A DNA stretch of 64,000 bases, taken from Pseudomonas sp. Irchel s3b2. GTDB lineage: Bacteria > Pseudomonadota > Gammaproteobacteria > Pseudomonadales > Pseudomonadaceae. This document shows positions 25,359 through 33,595 of the stretch, one piece after another. Both the position numbers and the translations under genes were made by a program. Numbering within the stretch: the stretch's first letter is position 1; every line of letters begins with the position of its first letter. The notes under the pieces were generated by a model that was given only the letters and a program-made list of their open reading frames with translations, ran no database searches and was not told where the DNA came from. The DNA is taken from assembly GCF_900187445.1 (NCBI RefSeq), contig NZ_FYEB01000005.1, forward strand, positions 124,001-188,000, written 5' to 3'.

Positions 25359-26570
25359 TTAAGCCGAAGGTGCTTTGGCCTCTTCCAGCAGCTGCCGAAT
25401 CGTCTGTTCCTGAGTTTCGTACCGGCCCTCGCCAAAATGGGTGTAACGCACCTGCCCCTTGGCATCGATCAGGTAGTGCGCGGGCCAGTACTGATTGTCG
25501 AAGGCGCGCCAGATCGTGTAGTCGTTATCGATCGCCACCGGGTAGATGATGCCGAGTTTTTTCACCTGATCGCGGACGTTGTCGATGATGCGTTCGTAAC
25601 CGTATTCCGGGGTGTGCACGCCGATCACAACCAAGCCGTCCTTCTCATATTTTTTCGCCCAATCCTTCACGTAGGGCAAGGTGCGCTGGCAGTTGATGCA
25701 GTCGTAGGTCCAGAAATCCACCAGTACAACTTTGCCACGCAGGGAATCGTTGCTCAGCGCTGGCGAATTGAGCCATTCGACTGCGCCGGAGAGTGACGGC
25801 ATCGCGCCTTTGGCCGGGTCCATGGTCGAGTCGGCCTTGACCTTGCTGACGAAGTAATCAACCACTTTCGGTACGGTTTCCAGCACGCGCTGTTCAACCG
25901 TGGTGACGCCTTCGGACGAGGTGCTGGCGAGCAGTGTGTTGTCGGTGCCGGTGGCGATGACCGCCGCCGCAACCAACACCGCAGCACCCGTGCCGCGACG
26001 CAGCCAACCGGTGAGCGGAATCGACGGTTTCAATCGATTGACCAGGCCGCGACCGGCGAAGATCAAGATACCCAGGGACAACGCGCTGCCCAGGCCGTAC
26101 GCCAGCAGCAACAGACTGGTCTGCGCGTTGGCGCCTTGCAACATGGCGCCGGTGAGGATCACCCCGAGGATCGGCCCGGCACACGGTGCCCAGAGCAGAC
26201 CCGTGGCGACGCCGATCATCACCGAGCCTAACGGGCCAGACATTTTGCGAGTATCGGAATCGAGGCGATTGCCCAGCAGTACCAACGGGCGCGCCAGCCA
26301 GCCACCAATGCGAGCGGAGATCAGCGACAGGGCGAACAGCACCATCACCATCAGCGCCACATGGCGGCCGGTATTGTTGGCTTGTATCACCCAGTCGCTG
26401 CTGACCACGGCCAGGCTGGAGATCAGGGCGAAGGTCAAGGCCATGCCGCCGAGGGTGAGCAGGATTGAGGAGCGTGTACGTTTAACACCAGCAAACAGAA
26501 ACGGCACGACCGGGAGAATGCAGGGACTGAGGACGGTCAAAATACCGCCCAGGAATGCGATGAGGAACAT
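25359..26570 (-). CDS. Membrane thiol-disulfide protein: DsbD/CcdA-like domain fused to a TlpA/thioredoxin domain (DipZ-like)
   Basis: The product is 403 residues from the ATG at 26570 with AGGTGA upstream; the open frame beyond that runs into REP DNA. The N-terminal half has about six membrane segments with the two CcdA cysteine motifs SPCILPVVPF and APCAGPILGV. After a linker, the periplasmic TlpA-like domain (about 255-403) has the redox motif YDCINCQRTLPYV, a CxxC variant conserved in DipZ-type proteins, and VVIGVHTPEYGYE. It should carry electrons from the cytoplasm to periplasmic thiol targets. Confidence 0.88.
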   Translation of the reverse strand: MFLIAFLGGILTVLSPCILPVVPFLFAGVKRTRSSILLTLGGMALTFALISSLAVVSSDWVIQANNTGRHVALMVMVLFALSLISARIGGWLARPLVLLGNRLDSDTRKMSGPLGSVMIGVATGLLWAPCAGPILGVILTGAMLQGANAQTSLLLLAYGLGSALSLGILIFAGRGLVNRLKPSIPLTGWLRRGTGAAVLVAAAVIATGTDNTLLASTSSEGVTTVEQRVLETVPKVVDYFVSKVKADSTMDPAKGAMPSLSGAVEWLNSPALSNDSLRGKVVLVDFWTYDCINCQRTLPYVKDWAKKYEKDGLVVIGVHTPEYGYERIIDNVRDQVKKLGIIYPVAIDNDYTIWRAFDNQYWPAHYLIDAKGQVRYTHFGEGRYETQEQTIRQLLEEAKAPSA

Positions 26571-26622
26571 GGGATCACCTTGAAAATTCACGGCCCATGT
26601 GGGGAGCCTGTGAAACCACGGA

Positions 26623-26718
26623 CCCTGTAGGAGCGAGCTTGCTCGCGAAAGCGGTATATCCGGCGACATCAATGTTGACTGTACCGCCGTCTTCGCGAGC
26701 AAGCTCGCTCCTACAGGG
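26623..26718. repeat. REP pair (REPIN-like)
   Basis: Two inverted REP palindromes (GTAGGAGCGAGCTTGCTCGC and its complement) lie between the DUF2790 and DsbD/TlpA genes. They may insulate the two transcripts. Confidence 0.85.
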
Positions 26719-26741
26719 TGATCTGGGAGGGTTTACAGGAC

Positions 26742-27005
26742 TCAGTTGCCGTCGTTACAGCCGTCAGCGAATTTGCTGTAATCCAGCACCTGGGTTTTGC
26801 CCTGGGAATCCAGATAGGTCATCCGGGCATTCACAATCCCGCAGGTAGGGCTGGCGTCCTGTTTCATCGACAGCACTTTCTGAATATCCAGGTGCGTGCC
26901 GTAGGTATAGGTTTGAGGGGTAACATCGGCTTCGGCGCGGGCCGACAAAGTGCAGATGTTCAAGGCGGCAAACAGGCAGGCGGCGTAGACGGCTTTGGTA
27001 TTCAT
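26742..27005 (-). CDS. DUF2790 family secreted small protein
   Basis: The product is 87 residues with a signal peptide (MNTKAVYAACLFAALNICTL, cleavage near ARA-EA), so the mature protein of about 63 residues is periplasmic or secreted. The conserved DUF2790 segment includes YGTHLDIQKVLSM and CGIVNARMTYLDSQGKTQVL; the C-terminus is DYSKFADGCNDGN. Two cysteines remain in the mature protein. It is divergent from the response regulator, and the shared operator elements at 27128-27230 lie between them. It may therefore belong to the same regulon and is a candidate partner of the MNIO enzyme. Function unknown. Confidence 0.82.
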   Translation of the reverse strand: MNTKAVYAACLFAALNICTLSARAEADVTPQTYTYGTHLDIQKVLSMKQDASPTCGIVNARMTYLDSQGKTQVLDYSKFADGCNDGN

Positions 27006-27127
27006 GGTGGTTTCCTCAAGGCTTCAATAGGTCAATCGTTGATTGAGCCGAGGCGGTTTGGGTTTGCCTCGATGGAACCTATTTGAAACCCGCGAGGTAT
27101 CTCGTCTGTGTCCAGAACAGGCGCGGG

Positions 27128-27172
27128 TAAATCGCTGTGTATCCACGCCAGCCTGCGATACACAGCGATACA
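27128..27172. promoter_or_regulatory. Operator element A: TGTATC-N13-GATACA-N4-GATACA
   Basis: GATACA repeats at 27157 and 27167 have a period of exactly 10 bases, the spacing used by tandem OmpR-family dimers. A mirrored TGTATC at 27138-27143 lies exactly 13 bases away. The arms ATCGCTGTGTATC and GATACACAGCGAT form a perfect 13-bp inverted repeat. The element sits between divergent DUF2790 and response-regulator genes. The same architecture recurs in elements B and C. Confidence 0.65.
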
Positions 27173-27194
27173 AACCCTGTTTTTTTGCGTTCCC

Positions 27195-27230
27195 GTGTAT
27201 CTGCTGGTACGCCAGATACACTGCAATACA
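27195..27230. promoter_or_regulatory. Operator element B: TGTATC-N13-GATACA-N4-AATACA
   Basis: TGTATC at 27196-27201, GATACA at 27215-27220 and AATACA at 27225-27230 reproduce the spacing of element A: 13 bases between the inverted arms and a 10-base period in the direct repeat. The arms extend to 9 bp (GTGTATCTG / CAGATACAC). It ends 71 bases before the response-regulator start. Confidence 0.62.
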
Positions 27231-27301
27231 ATCGACAGCAGGCGTGCGGGACAAGGCTCGATAGACTGCGCGGCAACTCCCATTCAAGAGGCTTGATCAC
27301 C

Positions 27302-28042
27302 ATGGAACACGTCGATCACATTCTCATCGTGGACGATGACCGCGAGATCCGGGAACTGGTAGGCAACTACCTGAAGAAGAACGGTCTGCGCACCACCGTC
27401 GTGGCGGATGGACGGGCGATGCGCGCCTTCCTCGAGACCACGCCGGTGGATCTGATCGTGCTCGACATCATGATGCCGGGCGACGATGGCCTGGTGCTCT
27501 GCCGCGAGCTGCGTGCCGGCAAACACAAAGCCACGCCAGTGCTGATGCTCACCGCACGCAACGATGAAACCGACCGCATCGTCGGCCTGGAAATGGGCGC
27601 CGACGATTACCTGGTCAAACCGTTCGCCGCCCGTGAGTTACTCGCCCGCATCAATGCCGTGCTGCGACGCACACGGATGCTACCGCCGAATCTGGTGATC
27701 AGCGAAAGCGGTCGCCTGCTGGCATTCGGTCGCTGGCGTCTGGACACTTCGGCCCGACATCTGCTGGATGAAGACGGCACCATGGTCGCCCTCAGCGGCG
27801 CGGAATATCGCTTGCTGCGGGTGTTCCTCGATCATCCTCAGCGGGTACTCAATCGCGACCAATTGCTCAACCTGACTCAAGGTCGCGATGCCGATCTGTT
27901 CGACCGCTCCATTGATTTGCTGGTCAGCCGCTTGCGCCAGCGTCTGCTGGACGATGCCCGAGAACCGGCCTACATCAAGACCGTGCGCAGCGAAGGCTAT
28001 GTGTTTTCCCTGCCAGTAGAAGTGCTCGGTGCGCCGTCATGA
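27302..28042 (+). CDS. OmpR/PhoB-family response regulator
   Basis: The product is 246 residues from the ATG at 27302. The receiver domain has acidic residues Asp11-Asp13, phosphoacceptor Asp55 in LIVLDIMMPGDDG, LMLTARN and the lysine of DDYLVKPFAARE. The C-terminal winged helix (about 145-240) has LSGAEYRLLRVFLDHPQRVL and SRLRQRL...YIKTVRSEGYVF, typical of OmpR-type DNA binding. The sensor kinase gene overlaps by ATGA. The tandem 10-base-period repeats upstream suggest autoregulation. The signal is unknown. Confidence 0.93.
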   Translation: MEHVDHILIVDDDREIRELVGNYLKKNGLRTTVVADGRAMRAFLETTPVDLIVLDIMMPGDDGLVLCRELRAGKHKATPVLMLTARNDETDRIVGLEMGADDYLVKPFAARELLARINAVLRRTRMLPPNLVISESGRLLAFGRWRLDTSARHLLDEDGTMVALSGAEYRLLRVFLDHPQRVLNRDQLLNLTQGRDADLFDRSIDLLVSRLRQRLLDDAREPAYIKTVRSEGYVFSLPVEVLGAPS

Positions 28043-29358
28043 ATCTTGCGCTGCACTGGCCCCGTACGCTGGCCTCGCGGCTATCGCTGATTTTCCTGAT
28101 CGGCCTGATCCTCGCCCAGGCGCTGTCCTTTGGCGCTCAGTATTACGAGCGTTACCAAAGTGCGAAAAACACCATGCTGGGCAATCTGGAAACCGATGTC
28201 TCGACCTCCCTCGCCATCCTCGACCGCTTGCCCGCTGACGAGCGCGCGAACTGGCTGCAGCGTCTGGAACGCGCCAACTATGGCTATCTGTTGAATCAAG
28301 GTTCGCCGGGCACGCCCATGGCGCCCAGCGATGTGCCGATTGCAGCGACCTCGATTCAGGACGCCATCGGCCATGAATACCCGCTGACCTTTACCGACAT
28401 CCCAGGCCCGAAAAAACACTTTCAGGCCCACTTGAAGCTGAAGGACGGCAGCCCCGTCACCGTCGATGTGCGGCCTAAGATGGTGCCGTTGTCGCCGTGG
28501 TTACCGGCGGTATTGCTGGGGCAACTGGCACTGATGATTGCCTGCACCTGGCTCGCCGTGAGAATTGCCATCCGCCCGCTCAGCCGTCTCGCCCAAGCGG
28601 TGGAAACGCTCGACCCCAACACCCATGCCGTACACCTGGATGAAAAAGGCCCGACCGAAGTCGCCCATGCCGCCAAAGCCTTCAACGCGATGCAGGCGCG
28701 CATCGCGGCCTACCTCAAGGAACGCATGCAACTGTTGGCGGCGATTTCCCACGACCTGCAAACCCCGATTACGCGCATGAAACTGCGCGTCGAATTCATG
28801 GACGACTCCAGCGAAAAAGACAAACTGTGGAACGACCTCAGCGAGATGGAACATCTGGTGCGCGAAGGCGTGGCCTATGCCCGCAGCATTCATGGTGCCA
28901 CCGAGGAAAGTCGTCGTACTGACCTGGATTCGTTCCTCGACAGCCTGGTGTTCGACTATCAGGACATGGGCAAAGACGTGCAGCTCGGCGGCAAAAGCGC
29001 TGCCGTGATCGACACCCGACCCCATGCCTTGCGGCGGGTGCTGGTGAACCTGATAGACAACGCGTTGAAATTCGCCGGCGCGGCAGAGTTGTGGGTGGAA
29101 ACGAAGGCTGAGGGCAGCTTGTCGGTGAAGGTGATGGACCGTGGGCCGGGGATTGCCGAAGAGCAATTGGCGCAGGTAATGGAGCCATTCTACCGCGTGG
29201 AGAATTCGCGTAATCGCAGTACGGGGGGGACCGGGTTGGGGTTGGCGATTGCGCAGCAACTGGCGTTGGCGATTGGCGGGTCGTTGACTTTGAGCAATCG
29301 CGAGGGCGGTGGGTTGTGTGCTGAGCTCAGGTTGCCAGGCCAGCGATCCCCTACGTAG
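28039..29358 (+). CDS. Two-component sensor histidine kinase
   Basis: The product is 439 residues: TM1 about 12-34, a periplasmic domain of about 120 residues, TM2 about 155-177, then HAMP, a dimerisation helix with His238 in AAISHDLQTPITRMKLR, and the ATPase domain with N box NLIDNALKFA, DRGPGIAEE and GGTGLGLAIAQQLA. It pairs with the upstream regulator (4-base overlap). The periplasmic sensor domain has no motif I can tie to a ligand; given the MNIO/BufC neighbours, a metal is a reasonable guess. Confidence 0.93.
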   Translation: MNLALHWPRTLASRLSLIFLIGLILAQALSFGAQYYERYQSAKNTMLGNLETDVSTSLAILDRLPADERANWLQRLERANYGYLLNQGSPGTPMAPSDVPIAATSIQDAIGHEYPLTFTDIPGPKKHFQAHLKLKDGSPVTVDVRPKMVPLSPWLPAVLLGQLALMIACTWLAVRIAIRPLSRLAQAVETLDPNTHAVHLDEKGPTEVAHAAKAFNAMQARIAAYLKERMQLLAAISHDLQTPITRMKLRVEFMDDSSEKDKLWNDLSEMEHLVREGVAYARSIHGATEESRRTDLDSFLDSLVFDYQDMGKDVQLGGKSAAVIDTRPHALRRVLVNLIDNALKFAGAAELWVETKAEGSLSVKVMDRGPGIAEEQLAQVMEPFYRVENSRNRSTGGTGLGLAIAQQLALAIGGSLTLSNREGGGLCAELRLPGQRSPT

Positions 29359-29450
29359 GAGCGAGGCTTGCCCGCGAAGAGGCCGGCACATTCAATATGG
29401 ATGTCGACTGACACTCCGCCTTCGCGGGCAAGCCTCGCTCCTACAGGGAT
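29354..29450. repeat. REP pair (REPIN-like)
   Basis: Inverted REP palindromes (GTAGGAGCGAGGCTTGCCCG and its complement) between the convergent kinase and HvfC/BufC-like genes; the left end touches the kinase stop codon. Confidence 0.85.
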
Positions 29451-29477
29451 ATTGGGTGTTTGGGGAATTGTGTGTGG

Positions 29478-30236
29478 TCAGACAACGATGCCGATCACCG
29501 CTTCCCCGTGCATCTGCCGCAGCAACGCCAATCCGCTGTCGACAAACTCCGGCGACCCAACCATCCCCGCCTCCATCGCCAGCCCTTCCATTTGCGCCCG
29601 CCCATCGAGCGAAGGAAACTCCCCGATCCGCTGCAACAACCGCCACGCCAACGGGCTCAGTTCGCAGAAGCGCGCACTCCAGTCCTCGGCCCGACGAACC
29701 AACAGCAACGTCGGCTGAACTGGCGGCGTGTCCGGCCGGTAATCCGGCCCCACTAATTGCACCGGCCAGCCATATGCCAACAGCCAGGCCAGCGGCGAGA
29801 CCTGCAACGGCCGCTCCAACAACAACCCGGCATCGCTGACCGGCAACGGCTCGGCTTCGGATTGTTGCAGCGCCATTTCGACCCATTCGTAATGCACCAG
29901 CTCAACCATGAACGGCGGCCACGCTGCATCGTTCAACGCCTGCGGTTCAGAGGCGAGAAACTCGACAAACTCCTGGGCGATCTCGCCGAATTTTGGTGTT
30001 TGAGCACGATGATCCCGCAGGAAGATCCGCACCAACACACGCCAATGATCATCGCCGAGAATCTTCACCAGCACCGGAAAAGTGCCGCTGAGCAACGATG
30101 ACAGGTTCGAAAACACCAGGTCGCGATAAACCTGCGCCCGCGCCACGTCCATCCCGACTGGCGGTGCACAGTGATCAGGGTCGCGCAGGTAGCGAGTCAA
30201 TGTGTCTTGCTGCTGAAACAATGTCGGCTTAGCCAC
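29478..30236 (-). CDS. HvfC/BufC-type RiPP recognition protein (DUF2063)
   Basis: The product is 252 residues from a GTG that overlaps the stop of the MNIO gene (GTGGCTAA), so the two are translationally coupled. The N-terminal DUF2063 part has [20 protein letters not shown] and [20 protein letters not shown], followed by [11 protein letters not shown]; the C-terminal half is a second domain. In known systems this protein partners the MNIO enzyme and presents the precursor peptide to it. Confidence 0.88.
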   Translation of the reverse strand: MAKPTLFQQQDTLTRYLRDPDHCAPPVGMDVARAQVYRDLVFSNLSSLLSGTFPVLVKILGDDHWRVLVRIFLRDHRAQTPKFGEIAQEFVEFLASEPQALNDAAWPPFMVELVHYEWVEMALQQSEAEPLPVSDAGLLLERPLQVSPLAWLLAYGWPVQLVGPDYRPDTPPVQPTLLLVRRAEDWSARFCELSPLAWRLLQRIGEFPSLDGRAQMEGLAMEAGMVGSPEFVDSGLALLRQMHGEAVIGIVV

Positions 30237-31068
30237 GGCTCACCGCCTCACCTTGCAGGCGGCGAATGGTCTGCAATTCGGTCACCAGCTCAGAGAACGC
30301 CGGAAAATTGAAATCCCGCTCCAGCAGCGTCGGCTGTACACCGAACCGCGCATATGCCTTAGTCAGAAGCGACCAGACCACCGGTTTGACCGAGGCGCCA
30401 TGGGTGTCGATCTTCAACGTGTCGGACTCATCAAAGTGTCCCGCCACATGCATGGCAACCACCCGCCCCGCGTCGATGCCGGCCAGAAAAGCCTGCGGAT
30501 CAAAACCGTGATTGATTGAGTTGACGTAGACATTGTTGACGTCCAGCAGCAGGTCGCAATCGGCCTCGCGCAGCACCGCATTGGTGAACGTCAGTTCGTC
30601 CATGTCCTGTTGTGGCGCGGCGTAGTAAGAGACGTTTTCCACCGCCAGGCGCCGGCCAAGGATGTCCTGAGTCTGACGAATCCGCGCGGCAACGTGCTGC
30701 ACCGCTTCCTCGGTAAACGGCAACGGCAGCAGATCGTAAAGATGCCCGTCATCGCTGCAGTAGCTCAGGTGTTCGCTGTATAGCGGCACCTTGTGATGAT
30801 CGAGGAATACCCGCACTTCCCGCACAAACCCGACGTCCAGCGGCGCCGGCCCGCCCAAAGACAAGGACAAGCCGTGACAGGACAATGGATAACGCTCGGC
30901 CAGGGCGCGAAACACCGCGCCATGAGCGCCGCCGATGCCGATCCAGTTTTCCGGCGCGACTTCCAGAAAGTCGAAATCGCCCGTCGGGGCCGCTTGAAGG
31001 TCCTTCATCAAGCCGCGGCGCAAGCCTAGCCCGACGGTCGCCTTCGCTGATGTGAGGGGAATCTGCAT
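30229..31068 (-). CDS. MNIO (DUF692) multinuclear iron oxidase, bufferin-maturase-like
   Basis: The product is 279 residues from the ATG at 31068 ([20 protein letters not shown]) with GAGAG upstream; an ATG at 31080 is less well placed. It has a TIM-barrel fold with metal-ligand residues: His65 in CHGLSLSLG, Glu99-His100 in LYSEHLSYC, Glu144 in VENVSYY, Asp176 in [11 protein letters not shown], His207 and His211 in MHVAGH, His223 in DTHG, Glu250 and Asp252 in [12 protein letters not shown] enzymes oxidise cysteines of ribosomal peptides to oxazolone/thioamide-type groups that bind copper. No precursor gene is next to it, which is unusual. Confidence 0.93.
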   Translation of the reverse strand: MQIPLTSAKATVGLGLRRGLMKDLQAAPTGDFDFLEVAPENWIGIGGAHGAVFRALAERYPLSCHGLSLSLGGPAPLDVGFVREVRVFLDHHKVPLYSEHLSYCSDDGHLYDLLPLPFTEEAVQHVAARIRQTQDILGRRLAVENVSYYAAPQQDMDELTFTNAVLREADCDLLLDVNNVYVNSINHGFDPQAFLAGIDAGRVVAMHVAGHFDESDTLKIDTHGASVKPVVWSLLTKAYARFGVQPTLLERDFNFPAFSELVTELQTIRRLQGEAVSRG

Positions 31069-31099
31069 GGTATCTCTCATTCGGTGTGATCCGGTGGTA

Positions 31100-31125
31100 G
31101 ATACAGTTAAGCGCCGCGGTGTATC
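31100..31125. promoter_or_regulatory. Partial operator element D: GATACA-N14-TGTATC
   Basis: GATACA at 31100-31105 faces TGTATC at 31120-31125, the reverse arrangement of elements A-C. It lies directly upstream of the MNIO start and may be a secondary site or part of the core promoter. Confidence 0.4.
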
Positions 31126-31161
31126 GGCTCTGTGTTCGCAGGCGCCCCTCTTCTCACCAAA

Positions 31162-31197
31162 CTGTATCGGACAGGCAGTCAGATACAGAGGGATACA
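31162..31197. promoter_or_regulatory. Operator element C: TGTATC-N13-GATACA-N4-GATACA
   Basis: TGTATC at 31163-31168 is followed after 13 bases by GATACA at 31182-31187 and a second GATACA at 31192-31197 (10-base period). This is the same architecture as elements A and B about 4 kb away. It lies between the divergent MNIO and methyltransferase genes and suggests control of one or both by the response regulator at 27302. Confidence 0.62.
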
Positions 31198-31337
31198 CGA
31201 ACTAGACTTATTGATTACCCCCGTCAGGGGTCCAGGACGCGGTTATCGTCCTGTTCATTCCCACGATCACCGCCCAAAGGTGCATGCCTCGACAAACAAT
31301 GCCTCTGGACCGTGATCCTGCTGAAGGAGCACACGTG

Positions 31338-32384
31338 ATGGACGAGGCCAGACTCAATGATTTCATGGGCAAACTGGTGAGCGACATGGGCGGCGCGGCG
31401 ATGCTCGCCAACGTCATCCTCGGCGAAGAGCTCGGCCTGTACCGGGCCATGGCCGACAGTCAGCCAGTCACCCCCGAAGCACTTGCCGAGAAAACCGGCT
31501 GCAACACCCGCCTGCTGCGTGAATGGCTCAGCGCCCACGCAGCTTCCGGTTACATGGAACACCGCGACGGCCAGTTCCGCCTGCCCGAAGAGCAAGCCAT
31601 GGCGCTGGCGATCGAAGATTCACCGGTCTATGTGGCCGGCGGTGTCGGGGTGGTCGCGTCGTTTTTTCATGACAAGGACAAACTGGTCAACGCCATGCGC
31701 GGCAACGGCGCCCTGCCCTGGGGCGATCACCATCCGTGCATGTTCAGCGGCACCGAGCGATTCTTCCGCCCAGGGTACAAGGCGCATCTGGTCAGCGAGT
31801 GGCTACCGGCCCTCGATGGAGTGGTCACCAAACTGGAAGCCGGCGCCAAGGTGGCGGACATCGGCTGTGGCCACGGCGCCTCGACCGTGATCATGGCCCA
31901 GGCGTTTCCGAACTCGCGGTTCGTCGGTTTCGACTACCACGCGCCTTCGGTCACCGTCGCCACCCAGCGCGCCGAAGAAGGTGGCGTGACCGGCCGGGCG
32001 CGGTTCTTCCAGGGCACCGCCAAGAGTTATCCGGGCGATGACTATGACCTGATCTGCTACTTCGACTGCCTGCACGATATGGGTGACCCGGTCGGCGCCG
32101 CAAAGCATGCCTATGAATCGCTCAAACCCGACGGCTCGGTGCTGCTGGTAGAGCCCTTTGCCAACGACACGCTCGACGAAAACACCACCCCGGTGGGACG
32201 ACTGTTCTACGCCGCCTCGACCTTTATCTGCACGCCCAACTCGTTGTCCCAAGAGGTCGGCCTCGGGCTCGGCGCCCAGGCAGGTGAGGCACGGTTACGC
32301 AAGGTCTTTACCGAAGCGGGATTCACCCAGTTCCGGCGGGCCACGGAAACGCCGTTCAACCTGATTCTGGAGGCGCGTAAATAA
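31338..32384 (+). CDS. Class I SAM-dependent methyltransferase with N-terminal winged-helix domain
   Basis: The product is 348 residues from the ATG at 31338 (GGAG 9 bases upstream). An N-terminal winged-helix-like domain (EELGLYRAMADSQPVTPEALAEKTGCNTRLLREWLS, about 29-64) resembles that of dimeric small-molecule methyltransferases. The SAM-binding core starts at VADIGCGHGASTVIMAQAFP and includes VGFDYHAPSV and YFDCLHDMGDP. The substrate is unknown. It is divergent from the MNIO gene with operator element C between them, so it may belong to the same regulon. Confidence 0.85.
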   Translation: MDEARLNDFMGKLVSDMGGAAMLANVILGEELGLYRAMADSQPVTPEALAEKTGCNTRLLREWLSAHAASGYMEHRDGQFRLPEEQAMALAIEDSPVYVAGGVGVVASFFHDKDKLVNAMRGNGALPWGDHHPCMFSGTERFFRPGYKAHLVSEWLPALDGVVTKLEAGAKVADIGCGHGASTVIMAQAFPNSRFVGFDYHAPSVTVATQRAEEGGVTGRARFFQGTAKSYPGDDYDLICYFDCLHDMGDPVGAAKHAYESLKPDGSVLLVEPFANDTLDENTTPVGRLFYAASTFICTPNSLSQEVGLGLGAQAGEARLRKVFTEAGFTQFRRATETPFNLILEARK

Positions 32385-32386
32385 GA

Positions 32387-32432
32387 GCAGGCAATCACCC
32401 GGGCAGGCCAACCTGCCCGGGTGATTGCCTGC
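32387..32432. terminator. 21-bp perfect hairpin between convergent genes
   Basis: An exact 21-bp inverted repeat (arms at 32387-32407 and 32412-32432, loop CCAA) starts two bases after the methyltransferase stop codon. No long T tract follows on either strand, so it may protect transcript ends or terminate both convergent transcripts. Confidence 0.7.
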
Positions 32433-32449
32433 ACTGGCGAAACCCAATG

Positions 32450-32543
32450 CCTGTAGGAGCGAGCTTGCTCGCGAAGGCGTAGTGTCAGACGATATCAATG
32501 TTGGATGTACTGGGCCCTTCGCGGGCAAGCCCGCTCCTACAGG
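32450..32543. repeat. REP pair (REPIN-like)
   Basis: Inverted REP palindromes (GTAGGAGCGAGCTTGCTCGC and CGCGGGCAAGCCCGCTCCTA) between the methyltransferase hairpin and the end of the LysR gene. Confidence 0.85.
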
Positions 32544-32553
32544 GTGACCGTGC

Positions 32554-33453
32554 TCAGTACACGGACAGGCGCTCGCCAAGGTTTTCGGCCTTGAGAATAT
32601 CGAACAACGCCTGCGCCGCCGCCGACAGTTCATGCCCCGTGGTCAGCACGCCGATTGCCCGTTCCACCACCGGATCGCGCAGGGTAATGCAACGCGCGCC
32701 CAACTCGCGCATCTGCCCGGCGCACAACGCCGGCACCGCGCTGACGCCCAATCCGCTGGCCACCATCCGCCCGACCGTCGCCAACTGATGACTCTCAAAC
32801 TCCACCGGCAATTTCATGCCTCGCGTCTGTAAATGCTCTTCGAGCATCACCCGCACTGTCGATGGTCGCTGCAAGGTAATGAACGGTTCCTTGAGCAAGG
32901 TCTGCCAATCAATATCGCCCAGGTCCGCCAGCGGTGAATCAGATGGCACCACCGCCACAAACCGGTCGATGTACAACGGAGTAAATTCCAGCGACGAGCT
33001 CTGGGTCGGCTCGAACGCCACACCCAATTCCACCTGACGGTCGCGAACCATTTCCAGCACTTGCTCATTGATCACGTCGTTCACCGTGACATTGACCTTT
33101 GGGTAACGCGCGCGAAAGGTCTTGAGGATCGGTGGCAGCAGATTGCCTGCAAACGACGGCATTGCCGCGAGGGTCACGCGGCCGCGCTGGAGGGTGAAGC
33201 GTTGTCGCAGTTCATCCTCGGCATTGTCCCAGTCCGCAATCAATCGACGAGCCAGTGGCAGCAGCGATTCGCCTTCGGCGGTCAGTGCGACGTTGCGGGT
33301 ATTGCGCGTGAACAGGCGCCCGCCCAAGCCCTCCTCCAGCGCCTTAATGGTCAGGCTCAACGCCGACTGGGACAGGTGCAGCCGCTCGCAAGCCACGGCA
33401 AAACTCAAACTCTGGGCCACGGCCAGAAATGCACGGATCTGTTTGACGGTCAT
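32554..33453 (-). CDS. dhcR: LysR-family regulator, DhcR-like
   Basis: The product is 299 residues from the ATG at 33453. The N-terminal winged helix-turn-helix is LHLSQSALSLTIKALEEGLG with FTRNTRNVALTAEG. The effector-binding domain follows from about residue 90, with ASGLGVSAVPAL near the C-terminus. It is divergent from a dhcA-dhcB-atoB operon, the same arrangement as in P. aeruginosa, where DhcR activates dehydrocarnitine catabolism. The name rests on that synteny and general similarity. Confidence 0.8.
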   Translation of the reverse strand: MTVKQIRAFLAVAQSLSFAVACERLHLSQSALSLTIKALEEGLGGRLFTRNTRNVALTAEGESLLPLARRLIADWDNAEDELRQRFTLQRGRVTLAAMPSFAGNLLPPILKTFRARYPKVNVTVNDVINEQVLEMVRDRQVELGVAFEPTQSSSLEFTPLYIDRFVAVVPSDSPLADLGDIDWQTLLKEPFITLQRPSTVRVMLEEHLQTRGMKLPVEFESHQLATVGRMVASGLGVSAVPALCAGQMRELGARCITLRDPVVERAIGVLTTGHELSAAAQALFDILKAENLGERLSVY

Positions 33454-33595
33454 GGCCGATGTCTCCAACGCAATACATTGGTGAGTTTTATCTATCAATC
33501 AACCTTAAAAATCAACTTAACAAATAAATCCTCCGGCGTGACACTCCCTCCCCATCCGGCTAGCCAGCCGCCCACAAAGAATAAAAGAGGTGCAT

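Noticed and set aside
31069..31337. A hidden bufferin-type precursor gene next to MNIO
   Set aside because: All small frames on both strands are interrupted or lack a signal peptide and a cysteine-containing repeat.
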